Below are positions 1 through 7,448 of a stretch of 52,252 nt of DNA, piece by piece (the first letter of the stretch is position 1; each line of letters begins with the position of its first letter). A model generated the notes under the pieces. It was not told the DNA's origin. It did not search any database and saw nothing but the letters and a program-made list of their open reading frames with translations. The stretch is from Phycisphaerales bacterium (GTDB lineage: Bacteria; Planctomycetota; Phycisphaerae; Phycisphaerales; UBA1924): assembly GCA_020853815.1 (NCBI GenBank), contig JADYYE010000079.1, positions 1 through 52,252 of the forward strand, given 5' to 3'. Both the position numbers and the translations under genes were made by a program.

Positions 1-2
1 AG

Positions 3-125
3 AACCGCCGCGTCGGGACCCGCTACGACAAACTGGCCTCCAGCTTCCACGCCTTCGTCAACCTCGCCATCATCCGCCGATACCTCAGGCTGCTCGCCCC
101 GGATGATCCGTCAAACAGAACCTAG
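3..125 (+). pseudogene. IS5-family transposase, C-terminal fragment at window edge
   Basis: The frame from position 3 reads a typical IS5-family C-terminus (…TRYDKLASSFHAFVNLA…) and ends in TAG at 123-125. The start lies outside the window, so the gene may be intact upstream. The terminal bases (about 101-123) match the ends of the inverted copy at 1619-1970, showing that both belong to one IS type. In this family the C-terminal RYDK-like segment is part of the DDE transposase domain. Confidence 0.6.
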
Positions 126-141
126 CGGATGCAATTGACTA

Positions 142-160
142 GAGCCTATCCCGAAACCCC
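142..160 (+). repeat. Probable left terminal inverted repeat of an IS5-family element
   Basis: The sequence beginning GAGCCTATCCCGAAA resembles the termini of IS5/IS427-group elements. It lies directly before a transposase N-terminus that opens at 190, and it is preceded by CTAG-like bases that could be a target duplication. Recognition is by pattern only. Confidence 0.45.
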
Positions 161-189
161 TGCATCCGCTTTCGTGAGGGCGCGTATGG

Positions 190-470
190 GTGTTCATGTT
201 GATACTCACGGACGAGCAGTTGGATTGGTTGTGCAAACGTGTGCCCGACGCGCCGGTGTCTCCCAAGGGCGGGCGGCCGCCGATGGACAAACGCGACGCG
301 CTGCGTGGGATCCTCTGGGTCCTGGACGACGGCGCGAAGTGGAAGGGCCTGCCGCGGAAGTTCGGGAGCAAGAGCGCGGTGCACCGCTGGTTCACGACCT
401 GGGTGAGGGCTGGCGTGTTCGAGCGGCTCATGCGCGAGACGGGCCGCTGCGTGGAGGAGCGGGGCGGGCC
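190..470 (+). pseudogene. IS5-family transposase, N-terminal half (DUF4096-like), truncated
   Basis: From GTG190 (or ATG196) the frame reads the IS5-family N-terminal domain: an LTDEQW-like opening, a GGRPPMDKRDALRGILWVL segment and a W-x-x-LP-x-KFG segment. This domain precedes the DDE catalytic core in the family. The homology ends near 465-470, where the sequence changes to an antisense IS630 remnant. The catalytic half is therefore missing and the open frame to 558 is chimeric. It is a broken IS, not a working transposase. Confidence 0.7.
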
Positions 471-924
471 CACGAGGTTGTCAGCGTGCTTTGTTGCCCG
501 AGCCGCGCTTCGTCCTGGAATCAGATTTCGACGATCCGTTCCGGGTGTTCACGCCTGAGATTCTCGACAAGAGGGGGGGCGTCCTTGGTGAACTGCTCGT
601 GCGAGACGGCGTCGGCCTTGCGATGCCGCGGGCGTGGCATCAACGCCGAGTAGCCGAGCCGGTGCAGCATCGCGCACGCGCCGCGCAGCGATTACTTCAC
701 GCCGAACGTCTGTTCGGCGTGGCGATGGATCTCCGGCCCGCGTCGGGCGCACTGGCCGGCCTCGTGACCGGGGCCCCGCGTCGATCCAGGCGCAGAGCCG
801 TGACTCTTGCTCGGTCGTGAGTTTGCGCGGCTGGCCGGGCCGGGGCGCATCGCGCAACGCGTCAAGCTCCTCGCGGTTGTACCACTGAATCCACTGCTGC
901 GCCGTACGGCGCGCGGAATTTAGC
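466..924 (-). pseudogene. IS630-family transposase remnant with frameshift and in-frame stops
   Basis: On the minus strand, from about 924, one frame reads a helix-turn-helix (ARRTAQQWIQWYNREELDAL) followed by RPGQPRKLT, typical of IS630 N-termini. Near 770 the reading must shift frame. It continues as LHRLGYSALMPRPRHRKAD, crosses stop codons, and ends with FQDEARLGQQSTL, which contains the first catalytic Asp motif of IS630 transposases. The N-terminus is missing, there are at least one frameshift and two stops, and the C-terminal catalytic part is cut off at the junction with the IS5 fragment. Confidence 0.75.
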
Positions 925-945
925 ATGTTGTTGAAATCCGTATAA

Positions 946-1455
946 CTACTTCGACATGTTCGGAGAATGAGCCGCACGAAGTCGTTCGGCTATCACGTAC
1001 AGATGTTCACCACGGGCAAGCTGCTCCGGCGTTTGACCCTGAGAGCTCTTGATGCCTGGATCGGCTCCCAACTCGAGTAGTAGTCCTGTTGTCTTCTCGT
1101 ACCCACTCTGGGCTGCGTAGTGGAGCGGTGTCATTCCTTCGGAGTTTTGTGCGTTAAGATTACCACCAAGCGACGCCATCAGGGCCACAAATCGGGAGTC
1201 ATCCTTGGCTGCTGCGATGTGCAGGGGTGTATTCCCGGTCGCGTTGCCAGCGCTTGGATCGGCACCTCCGGCGACCAGCAGAGCGGCAGCGAGCGGATGG
1301 TTCACCATGACTGCCCAGCTCAGTGCCGTCGTGCCATCCCAGTCGTGGCCGTTGATTGTCTCGGTAAACATATGGTGCGCTAGTCCGCGAAGATCGCCTC
1401 GTGCGGCCAATGAATGCAGCGATTCATCGATTCGCAGATCAGCTGGTTTGGGCAT
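946..1455 (-). CDS. Ankyrin-repeat protein
   Basis: The protein has 169 residues. The start ATG at 1455 is preceded by GGAGG at good spacing. Three ankyrin-type units are visible: a divergent one (DWDGTTALSWAVMVNHPLAAALLVAGGADP), one with TPLHIAAAKDD, and one with MTPLHYAAQSGYEKTTGLLLELGADP; a short fourth follows (QGQTPEQLARGEH). There is no signal peptide or enzymatic domain. Ankyrin repeats mediate protein binding; the partner is unknown. The gene and its 5' flank have clearly lower GC than the surroundings and sit between an IS630 remnant and an IS5 remnant, which suggests cargo from elsewhere. Confidence 0.85.
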   Translation of the reverse strand: MPKPADLRIDESLHSLAARGDLRGLAHHMFTETINGHDWDGTTALSWAVMVNHPLAAALLVAGGADPSAGNATGNTPLHIAAAKDDSRFVALMASLGGNLNAQNSEGMTPLHYAAQSGYEKTTGLLLELGADPGIKSSQGQTPEQLARGEHLYVIAERLRAAHSPNMSK

Positions 1456-1618
1456 ACTGCCTCCACAAGAAAATGTTAGTCGGGAGTGATATAGAAATAA
1501 TAGCAATATGTCAATACAAGAAAAGTAAGAGATAGGAAGAACAAATAGCACGATGGAGTATAGATGAATGGGTGGGTGGCCGCCCTGAAAGGAGAAAGGG
1601 TTTATGAAGGAACGACCA
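1456..1618. other. AT-rich upstream region of the ankyrin gene
   Basis: About 160 bp of unusually A/T-rich sequence for this window, with runs such as ATAGAAATAATAGCAATATG. It probably contains the ankyrin gene promoter on the minus strand, but I cannot assign boxes with confidence. It ends at the terminal repeat of the IS remnant at 1619. Confidence 0.4.
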
Positions 1619-1970
1619 GACTCTGTCTGACGGATCGTCCGGGGCGAGCGGCTAGAGGGTTCGGCGGATGATGGCGAGGTTGACGAATGCAGGAGGCTGG
1701 AGGACAGTTTGTCGTAGCCAGTGCCGACGCGGGCGCGCCCTTTGCAAGCTGCCCAGTCCAGCCGCCGCTTGCCCCAGCCTCTGATCTGGTCGTTCCGCTG
1801 CGGGATCACCTGCTCGATCACGCGACGCTCCAGCCACCTGCGGATGGTCGCGGAGCTGTACCCCTTGACGCCCGCGATCTTCAGCCGCTAGCCGTACCAT
1901 CGCGGCGGCCGAACCTTTTCCATCACCTCGACGAAGTGTTTCGAACAGATGATGCGTCAGACAGAGCCTG
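1619..1970 (-). mobile_element. Internally deleted IS5-family element with terminal inverted repeats
   Basis: The left end reads GACTCTGTCTGACGGATCGTCC. The reverse complement of the right end reads GGCTCTGTCTGACGCATCATC, so the two ends form a near-perfect inverted repeat about 350 bp apart. Between them, on the minus strand, lies only the C-terminal part of an IS5-family transposase (segments like SSATIRRWLERRVIEQVIP and GTGYDKL), with a frameshift before AFVNLAIIRR. It is a defective or MITE-like derivative of the IS whose end lies at 1-125, in opposite orientation. It could still be moved in trans by an intact copy. Confidence 0.7.
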
Positions 1971-2011
1971 GTTGGCGGGCGGCGCGTTTTTCGCGGGATG
2001 TTGATCCCAGC

Positions 2012-2989
2012 CTACGCAGCGGCTTCGGTGGGGCCGAGAGCGTCCGTCCTGGTCGGCTCGGAAGTCTGCACTGGTGCTTCCTCGGAGGCCTGATCGCTCG
2101 GATGATCGCCGGCGTCGACCGTCACGCCCGGACGAATGCCCCGGATCCAATCCGCGGCCCGCTGGGCGGCGCCCGCCGCCGTGACGATCAGCCGCTTGTC
2201 GGACTTGATCGCCCTCAACCAGCCGTCCAGGTACGCGGCCGAGCTTTCAATGGTGGAAGGAAGGATGCCGCAGCGTCCGCAGAGGAACGCCGCCGTCATC
2301 TCGGCGACGAGTTCCTCCTTGCCGTAGTCCGGCGAGCCAAAGGGGGCCGGATCACGATCGATCCCGCGATCCAGGCGCGAGCTGTGGGCGGTGCTGTGGG
2401 CCAATTCGTGGAAGAGCGTGGCGTAGTACGCCTCCGCGTTCTCGAATCGTGTCGGCTCGGGCACATGCACGCGGTCGGGCTTGGGGAGGTAGTAGGCTTT
2501 CGACCCGCCGTGCTCGATGACCGGCGCGTCCTGATAGGTCCGCACGATCCGCTCGGCCTCGTACACCGGCTCGAAGCTGCTGGGCACAAAGCTCGGCGCG
2601 TCAGGGATCGCGATCCCCTCGCACTGCTCGGCGTTGAACACGAGGTAATGCCGGAGCACGGGTACGTTGATCGCCTCGCCGGTCTCCCTATCGGTGGTGG
2701 CGTACTGCTTCCAGAAGACCACCATGGATGATTTCTCTCCCTTCTTGACGTGGCCGCCGCGCTCCTTGGCCTGGCGGAAGGTGAGCCAGTGGGACGAGCT
2801 GTAACCCTGCGTCCAGGCGGTGAAGGCCAGGAGGAAGACGTTGACCCCTCGGTACTCGCGTCCGGTGGTGAGGTTCTTGGGCCATCCGGCCTTGGACTGG
2901 CCGAGGATGGGCGAGCGCCAGGGGGCGACGCCACCCTCCAGCATCTCGATGACCTTGGCGGTGATGGACTCGTAGAGATCGTGCGACAT
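2012..2989 (-). CDS. ArdC-type antirestriction / zincin-like protein (DUF1738)
   Basis: The protein has 325 residues and starts at ATG2989, preceded by GGAGG. The N-terminal part (about 1-125) carries the ssDNA-binding ArdC N-domain pattern: ITAKVIEMLEGGVAPWRSP, REYRGVN, W-x-TFRQAKERGG, KKGEK. The C-terminal part has a zincin HExxH (H194-E195…H198) and a downstream EELVAEMTAAFLC helix that supplies a further ligand. In plasmid homologues such proteins protect incoming ssDNA from restriction or nucleases. Position next to a relaxase gene fits a role during transfer. The C-terminal 40 residues are a low-complexity tail. Monocistronic as far as can be seen. Confidence 0.85.
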   Translation of the reverse strand: MSHDLYESITAKVIEMLEGGVAPWRSPILGQSKAGWPKNLTTGREYRGVNVFLLAFTAWTQGYSSSHWLTFRQAKERGGHVKKGEKSSMVVFWKQYATTDRETGEAINVPVLRHYLVFNAEQCEGIAIPDAPSFVPSSFEPVYEAERIVRTYQDAPVIEHGGSKAYYLPKPDRVHVPEPTRFENAEAYYATLFHELAHSTAHSSRLDRGIDRDPAPFGSPDYGKEELVAEMTAAFLCGRCGILPSTIESSAAYLDGWLRAIKSDKRLIVTAAGAAQRAADWIRGIRPGVTVDAGDHPSDQASEEAPVQTSEPTRTDALGPTEAAA

Positions 2990-3347
2990 GGGTTCCTCCG
3001 TCGTTGATGGGCTTGTCACCGGGCTGACCGCACACCGGCCTTGCCCGTGACGGAGGAGTGGCTTGGGTGCGCCCGCGTCGCAGCGGTCAAGGTGGAACCC
3101 CCGGGCGGGGGGACCGCGGCTGCAGGGGAGCGCCGGGATGGCACGCCATCCCACCCATCGGTGACGGCATTGCGTCACCCGTGCGCAGGTACGCGCGCTA
3201 CCACGGCTCGGCGCGACCCGAAGCTGCGGTGGGGGACCTTGACGGCGAGCACGGGCGATAGGATCACCCGGCACGGGCAAGGATGGGGTGAGTTGTGGAT
3301 TTGGGATGTTGATCGACGCTTCGTGGGAAGGATCGGTCGGCTGGACC
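2990..3347. other. Intergenic region with paired inverted repeats
   Basis: About 360 bp separate the DUF4062-like gene from the ArdC gene, both on the minus strand. I see no credible gene. The start-proximal part holds the ArdC ribosome-binding site. The middle carries two adjacent hairpins, listed separately as an oriT candidate. Confidence 0.5.
3135..3179. repeat. Two adjacent perfect inverted repeats, candidate oriT
   Basis: The first repeat is GGGATGGC-AC-GCCATCCC (3135-3152). The second is GGTGACG, a 6-base loop, and CGTCACC (3160-3179). Short inverted repeats next to a nic site are typical of relaxase substrates. This pair lies in a non-coding stretch between the ArdC gene and the relaxase region. 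Calling it an oriT is inference: no nic motif was recognised, and a transcription terminator or operator is also possible. Confidence 0.35.
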
Positions 3348-3950
3348 TCAGCGGTGGGCCTTTGAAGATCGAGCGCGAGGTGCGGTTGCCGCTTGATAAT
3401 CCTTGAGCCAGCGAGCCAGGTGAAGATCGAGCACTTGGAGAAAGCTATGCAGGTCGGAAAACGTCTTGTACAGGACGGTTCTGCCCTTCTCGATCTTTTT
3501 GCGGAATGCAACGACGCGCTGGAGTTGATCGTCTGGTCGCTTGAGAAGGGCTGGCTCCACGTCCTTGAAGAAGACCACAACGTCCCGCATCGGATAGCGA
3601 TCCGACTGCAAACACGTCATGGCGACGTCGAACTCCTCCTCCACGCCGCTCGTGAACGGCTTCAACTTCGCGCCGCCCGTGGGTGTGCCCCATCGGTCGT
3701 GAAGGATCACGATGCAGTAGTCGCAATTGGTGATGTCTTCGTTGATCCTCGATTGGGGCCGCATGCACGCCGTTCCAGGTACGCACTCGACGCCCACGGG
3801 CCGCATGGCGAGTCCGTAGGGTGTTGAATGATTCTCGCTGAATTCATTGATTCTGTCGCGGAGGAACTGACGTTCGGCTTCCACGCCGCTGGGGCTGACG
3901 ATGAAGATACCGGCGACATGCTGGGTTCGATATGGGTGGTTCGCTGACAT
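3348..3950 (-). CDS. DUF4062-like protein (TIR/nucleoside-deoxyribosyltransferase-like fold)
   Basis: The protein has 200 residues. ATG3950 is chosen over longer frames because GGAGG precedes it and homology begins at residue 14 (GIFIVSPSGVEAERQFLRD). This opening, the middle NCDYCIVILHDRWGTP segment (about 76-90), and the acidic TSGVEEEFDVAM helix (100-111) match the DUF4062 layout. In that family an N-terminal strand with a Ser-Pro/Ser-Thr loop and a conserved Glu form a TIR-like pocket. Such domains usually head STAND defence proteins or act as effectors. Here the domain stands alone. It sits between the ArdC and relaxase genes. The enzymatic role is unproven. Confidence 0.6.
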   Translation of the reverse strand: MSANHPYRTQHVAGIFIVSPSGVEAERQFLRDRINEFSENHSTPYGLAMRPVGVECVPGTACMRPQSRINEDITNCDYCIVILHDRWGTPTGGAKLKPFTSGVEEEFDVAMTCLQSDRYPMRDVVVFFKDVEPALLKRPDDQLQRVVAFRKKIEKGRTVLYKTFSDLHSFLQVLDLHLARWLKDYQAATAPRARSSKAHR

Positions 3951-4119
3951 CCGCGGCCTCCGCACGGTGTGCGAAGTCTGGGATACGTGCGATGTGCTCC
4001 TTGGTTGCGTGATTCCAGCAAACGGATGATCTTCTGCAACACGCGGCGGTTCGCGCGTCAATACCAATCGGAGCCCGTCCCAACATCGGACGCGGGCTTG
4101 TGTTCGGAGTCCTTGATCC

Positions 4120-4131
4120 CCCCGATCGGGG
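4120..4131. repeat. 12-bp palindrome upstream of the relaxase gene
   Basis: CCCCGATCGGGG ends 18 bp before the relaxase start codon and overlaps the region expected to hold its ribosome-binding site or operator. It may be an autoregulatory or nicking-site element; no further evidence is visible. Confidence 0.3.
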
Positions 4132-4149
4132 TGTGGTAGTCGGTCACCC

Positions 4150-6900
4150 ATGCTTCGCATCGTCGAGAACACCAGCGCCTCGGGGGCCAAGAGCTACTAC
4201 AGCTCGTCGGATTACTACGGCCCGGGAACAACCGGTCGTCAGGAACTGGTGGGCGAGTGGCGCGGACTGGGGGCGGAGCGTCTTGGGCTCTCCGGCACGA
4301 TCAATCGCGCCGCCTGGGATCGACTCTGCGACAATCGCCACCCCCACACCGGGGGGTCTCTGACGGCGCGGCGCAACGCCGAGCGCCGTATCGGCTACGA
4401 CTTCAACCGGCACTGTCCCAAGAGCCTCTCGCTCCTGTACGGGCTCACCGAGGATACCCGCTTGCTGGAAGCGTTCCGCTCCTCCGTCCGCGACACCATG
4501 GCGGACCTGGAGCGCGAGGCCAAGGCGCGTGTCCGCAAGGGCGGCGGCAACGAGGATCGCCTGACGGGCAACTTGGTATGGGGCGAGTTCACGCACCTGA
4601 CCGCGCGCCCGATCGACGGCGTGCCCGATCCTCACCTGCATAGCCACTGCTTTGTCTTCAACGCGACCTTCGATCCGCACGAGAACCGCTGGAAGGCGGC
4701 CCAGCTCGGGGACATCAAGCGCGACGCGCCCTACTTCGAGGCGTTGTTCCACGCCAGGCTGGCCCGTCGGATTGAAGAGCTTGGATTGCCGACCGTCCGG
4801 TCCCGCCGCGGCTGGGAGATCGAAGGGTTTGACCGGGACACCCTCTCGACGTTCTCGCGTCGTACGGCGGTGATCGAGGAGGTCGCGCGGGCCAAGGGGA
4901 TCATGGACCCCGAAGCCAAGGCCGCGCTGGGCGCGACCACGCGGGCCCGAAAGAAGGGCGAGCTCTCGATGGACGAGTTGCGAGAGGGGTGGCGCCAACG
5001 TCTGGGCGACGCCGGCTCGGACGCGGTGCGCCAACTGGCCGCATGTGTCGGCGCCGGCCCCATCCCGGCCGATCATTCAGTGGCCCCGGAGTCCGTGCAT
5101 CGCGCGATGGAGCACTGCTTTGATCGCTCGGCGGTGGTGCCCGAGCGCGTGCTGATCGCCGAAGCCCTAAAGCGGGGGGCGGGCAAGGCGACTTGGGAGC
5201 AGGTGCTCCAGGAAGTCCAGAGCGCCGGGTTGGTGGGCGCGGAGCGCGACGGCCGCGTGATGGTGACGACCCCCGAGGTGCTCGAAGAGGAAGCCGCCAT
5301 GCTGCGCTTCGCGCGGCAGGGACGGGGCGCGTGTGTTCCGATCAATGCCAGGTTCAAGGACTGCGCGCGCGCCTGGCTCAACGACCAGCAACAGAACGCG
5401 GTGCGGCATGTGTTGCACGCGCGCGACCGGGTCATCCTGATCCGGGGCGGCGCGGGCACCGGCAAGACCACCATGATGCAGGAGGCCAGAGAGGCGATCG
5501 AGGCCGCGGGCGGGCGGGTCTTTGCCTTTGCTCCCTCAGCCGACGCCAGTCACGGCGTGCTCCGCGACGAGGCGGGTTTCGCGGAAGCGCACACGGTGGC
5601 GCGGCTGCTGGTGGACGAGGAACTTCAAGAACAGACGCGGGGGAGCATTCTGTGGATCGACGAGGCCGGACTCTTGGGGTCGCGCGCCATGAAGCGCGTG
5701 TTCGATCTGGCGGAGCGTTTGGAGAGCCGCGTGGTCTTGTCGGGCGATCGCCGCCAGCATGGCTCGGTCGAGCGCGGCTCGGCGCTGCGACTCCTGGAGG
5801 ACGAGGCCGGATTGCGACCCGCCGAGATCAAGGAGATCCAGCGTCAGAAAGAACGCTACAAGACGGCGGTTGCGCACCTCTCTGAGGGGCGAACCGACCT
5901 GGGTGTTGCGGCCCTGGATAACCTTGGCTGGATCAGGGAAATCCCCGAACATGCCAGCGGTCCTGAGCATGCTGCAACTCGAGACCAAGCGCTCGCGCGG
6001 GCCTATGTGGAGGCGGTCCGGGCCGGGAGGTCGGCCCTGGTCGTGTCTCCCACGCACGCCGAAGGCGAGCGGATCACGGCCGAGATCCGATCCGAGCTTC
6101 GTGGTCTCGGGGTGATCCATGGACGATCTCGTGGTTTTCCACGACTCGTACCCCAGCATTTTACCTTGGGTGAAAAACTTGATCCCGTCAGCTACCGCCC
6201 CGGCGACGTTCTGATCTTCCACCAAAACGCCAAGGGTTATTGCCGGGGCCACAGGATCACCCTGGGGAGCGAGCCCCCTCCGGTCGAACTGGCCGAGCGC
6301 TTCACGGTCTATCGCGCCAGCACGCTCGACCTTGCCGTCGGCGACCGGGTGCGGATCACCAAGAACGGCCGCACGCTGGACGGCGGCCGAATCAGCAACG
6401 GCGATCTCTTCACGGTCAAGGACTTCACGAAGAAGGGAGACATGGTGGTCTCGGCCACGGACCGCTCCGGGAGGGAGCGCGTCAAGGTGCTGGCGAGAGA
6501 CTACGGGCACCTGGACCACGGGTTCGTGGTCACGAGCCACGCCAGCCAGGGGAAGACGGTGGACCGTGTCTTCATCGGGCAATCCTCGCGGAGCTTCGCG
6601 GCCTCCTCGCGCGAGCAGTTCTACGTGAGCGTCTCGCGCGGACGCGAGAAGGCCCTGGTGTTCACCGACGACAAGGCGGGCCTCCTGGAGGCGGTGCGGC
6701 GCGGTGACGAGCGGTTGAGCGCGACGGAACTGGTGCGCGGCCGGCCGGTCTTCAAACCTCCAGAGCGAGTCCGTCCCGACCATGCCCGCTCCGATCATGT
6801 GCGCCACGGCGTGGTGCGTTCGCGGATCGCGGCGTGGGCGCAGGGAGTGATCGGGCGACCCACGCAGGGACGAGACCGGGAGCTCGAGCATGGGCGATGA
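4150..6900 (+). CDS. MobF-family conjugative relaxase-helicase (TrwC/TraI-like)
   Basis: The protein has 916 residues. The first 300 form a TrwC relaxase domain: tyrosine pairs Y16-Y17 and Y22-Y23 in SYYSSSDYY, and the metal-binding histidine cluster H162-L-H164-S-H166 in PDPHLHSH. The rest is an SF1 RecD2-like helicase: Walker A GGAGTGKTT (433-441), Walker B WIDEAG (D504-E505), a GDRRQ motif, and a C-terminal TSHASQGKT plus YVSVSRGREK motif pair. The enzyme would nick oriT, bind the 5' end covalently through tyrosine, and unwind the strand. It is shorter than TraI of F and close to TrwC in size. The stop overlaps the next start by 11 bp. Confidence 0.95.
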   Translation: MLRIVENTSASGAKSYYSSSDYYGPGTTGRQELVGEWRGLGAERLGLSGTINRAAWDRLCDNRHPHTGGSLTARRNAERRIGYDFNRHCPKSLSLLYGLTEDTRLLEAFRSSVRDTMADLEREAKARVRKGGGNEDRLTGNLVWGEFTHLTARPIDGVPDPHLHSHCFVFNATFDPHENRWKAAQLGDIKRDAPYFEALFHARLARRIEELGLPTVRSRRGWEIEGFDRDTLSTFSRRTAVIEEVARAKGIMDPEAKAALGATTRARKKGELSMDELREGWRQRLGDAGSDAVRQLAACVGAGPIPADHSVAPESVHRAMEHCFDRSAVVPERVLIAEALKRGAGKATWEQVLQEVQSAGLVGAERDGRVMVTTPEVLEEEAAMLRFARQGRGACVPINARFKDCARAWLNDQQQNAVRHVLHARDRVILIRGGAGTGKTTMMQEAREAIEAAGGRVFAFAPSADASHGVLRDEAGFAEAHTVARLLVDEELQEQTRGSILWIDEAGLLGSRAMKRVFDLAERLESRVVLSGDRRQHGSVERGSALRLLEDEAGLRPAEIKEIQRQKERYKTAVAHLSEGRTDLGVAALDNLGWIREIPEHASGPEHAATRDQALARAYVEAVRAGRSALVVSPTHAEGERITAEIRSELRGLGVIHGRSRGFPRLVPQHFTLGEKLDPVSYRPGDVLIFHQNAKGYCRGHRITLGSEPPPVELAERFTVYRASTLDLAVGDRVRITKNGRTLDGGRISNGDLFTVKDFTKKGDMVVSATDRSGRERVKVLARDYGHLDHGFVVTSHASQGKTVDRVFIGQSSRSFAASSREQFYVSVSRGREKALVFTDDKAGLLEAVRRGDERLSATELVRGRPVFKPPERVRPDHARSDHVRHGVVRSRIAAWAQGVIGRPTQGRDRELEHGR

Positions 6901-7309
6901 CGTGCTGGAGCGCTTCACGCGGCGGGTGGGCAACGCGCCGGCGCTGCCGAGTGTCCTGGCCGAGCACGATCCCGACGGTGTGGAGGACTACGCCAGCTTC
7001 GGCTGGCTGCGGGGCGTGCGGGAGCGGGCGTTGATGCTGGAGCTGCGCAAGCTCGACGGCCGGGTGATGGCGGTGGGCTACGCCTGGCTGGAGCGGGTGG
7101 AGTACGAGCCGGAGGCGGGGATCACGCTGGTCCTGCCGGGCCTCACGGTCAAGATCAAGGGCTCGGCGCTCAATACGGCATTGCCGTCCGGTGTGCGTCT
7201 CCTGGAGGGGATCCTCCGCCATCGCGTGCCGTGGATCGCCGAGAGCGGGCGTGCCGACGCCCTGCACGAACAGCGGGCCGTCACCATCGAGAGGGTGGAG
7301 TGGGAGTGA
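6890..7309 (+). CDS. Conserved-looking protein of unknown function coupled to the relaxase
   Basis: The protein has 139 residues. It starts at ATG6890 inside the last codons of the relaxase gene, so the two are translationally coupled. The sequence is soluble and rich in beta-strand-like stretches (LMLELRKLDGRVMAVGYAWLERVEY, GLTVKIKG). No motif was recognised. The overlap suggests an accessory factor of mobilization, for example a helper of the relaxosome, but this is inference from context only. Confidence 0.6.
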   Translation: MGDDVLERFTRRVGNAPALPSVLAEHDPDGVEDYASFGWLRGVRERALMLELRKLDGRVMAVGYAWLERVEYEPEAGITLVLPGLTVKIKGSALNTALPSGVRLLEGILRHRVPWIAESGRADALHEQRAVTIERVEWE

Positions 7310-7448
7310 GAAGCTCATCCCCGAAGGGTGGTTGTGTCTTGTAATACAGGATAGCGCTGGCCGATGGGCTTTGTCTCGCGGCATCGGCAGATCGAGAGCA
7401 ATCGGCGGCTGTGCCGGATACACTGCGATCGGCTACGTGGGAGGTCGC

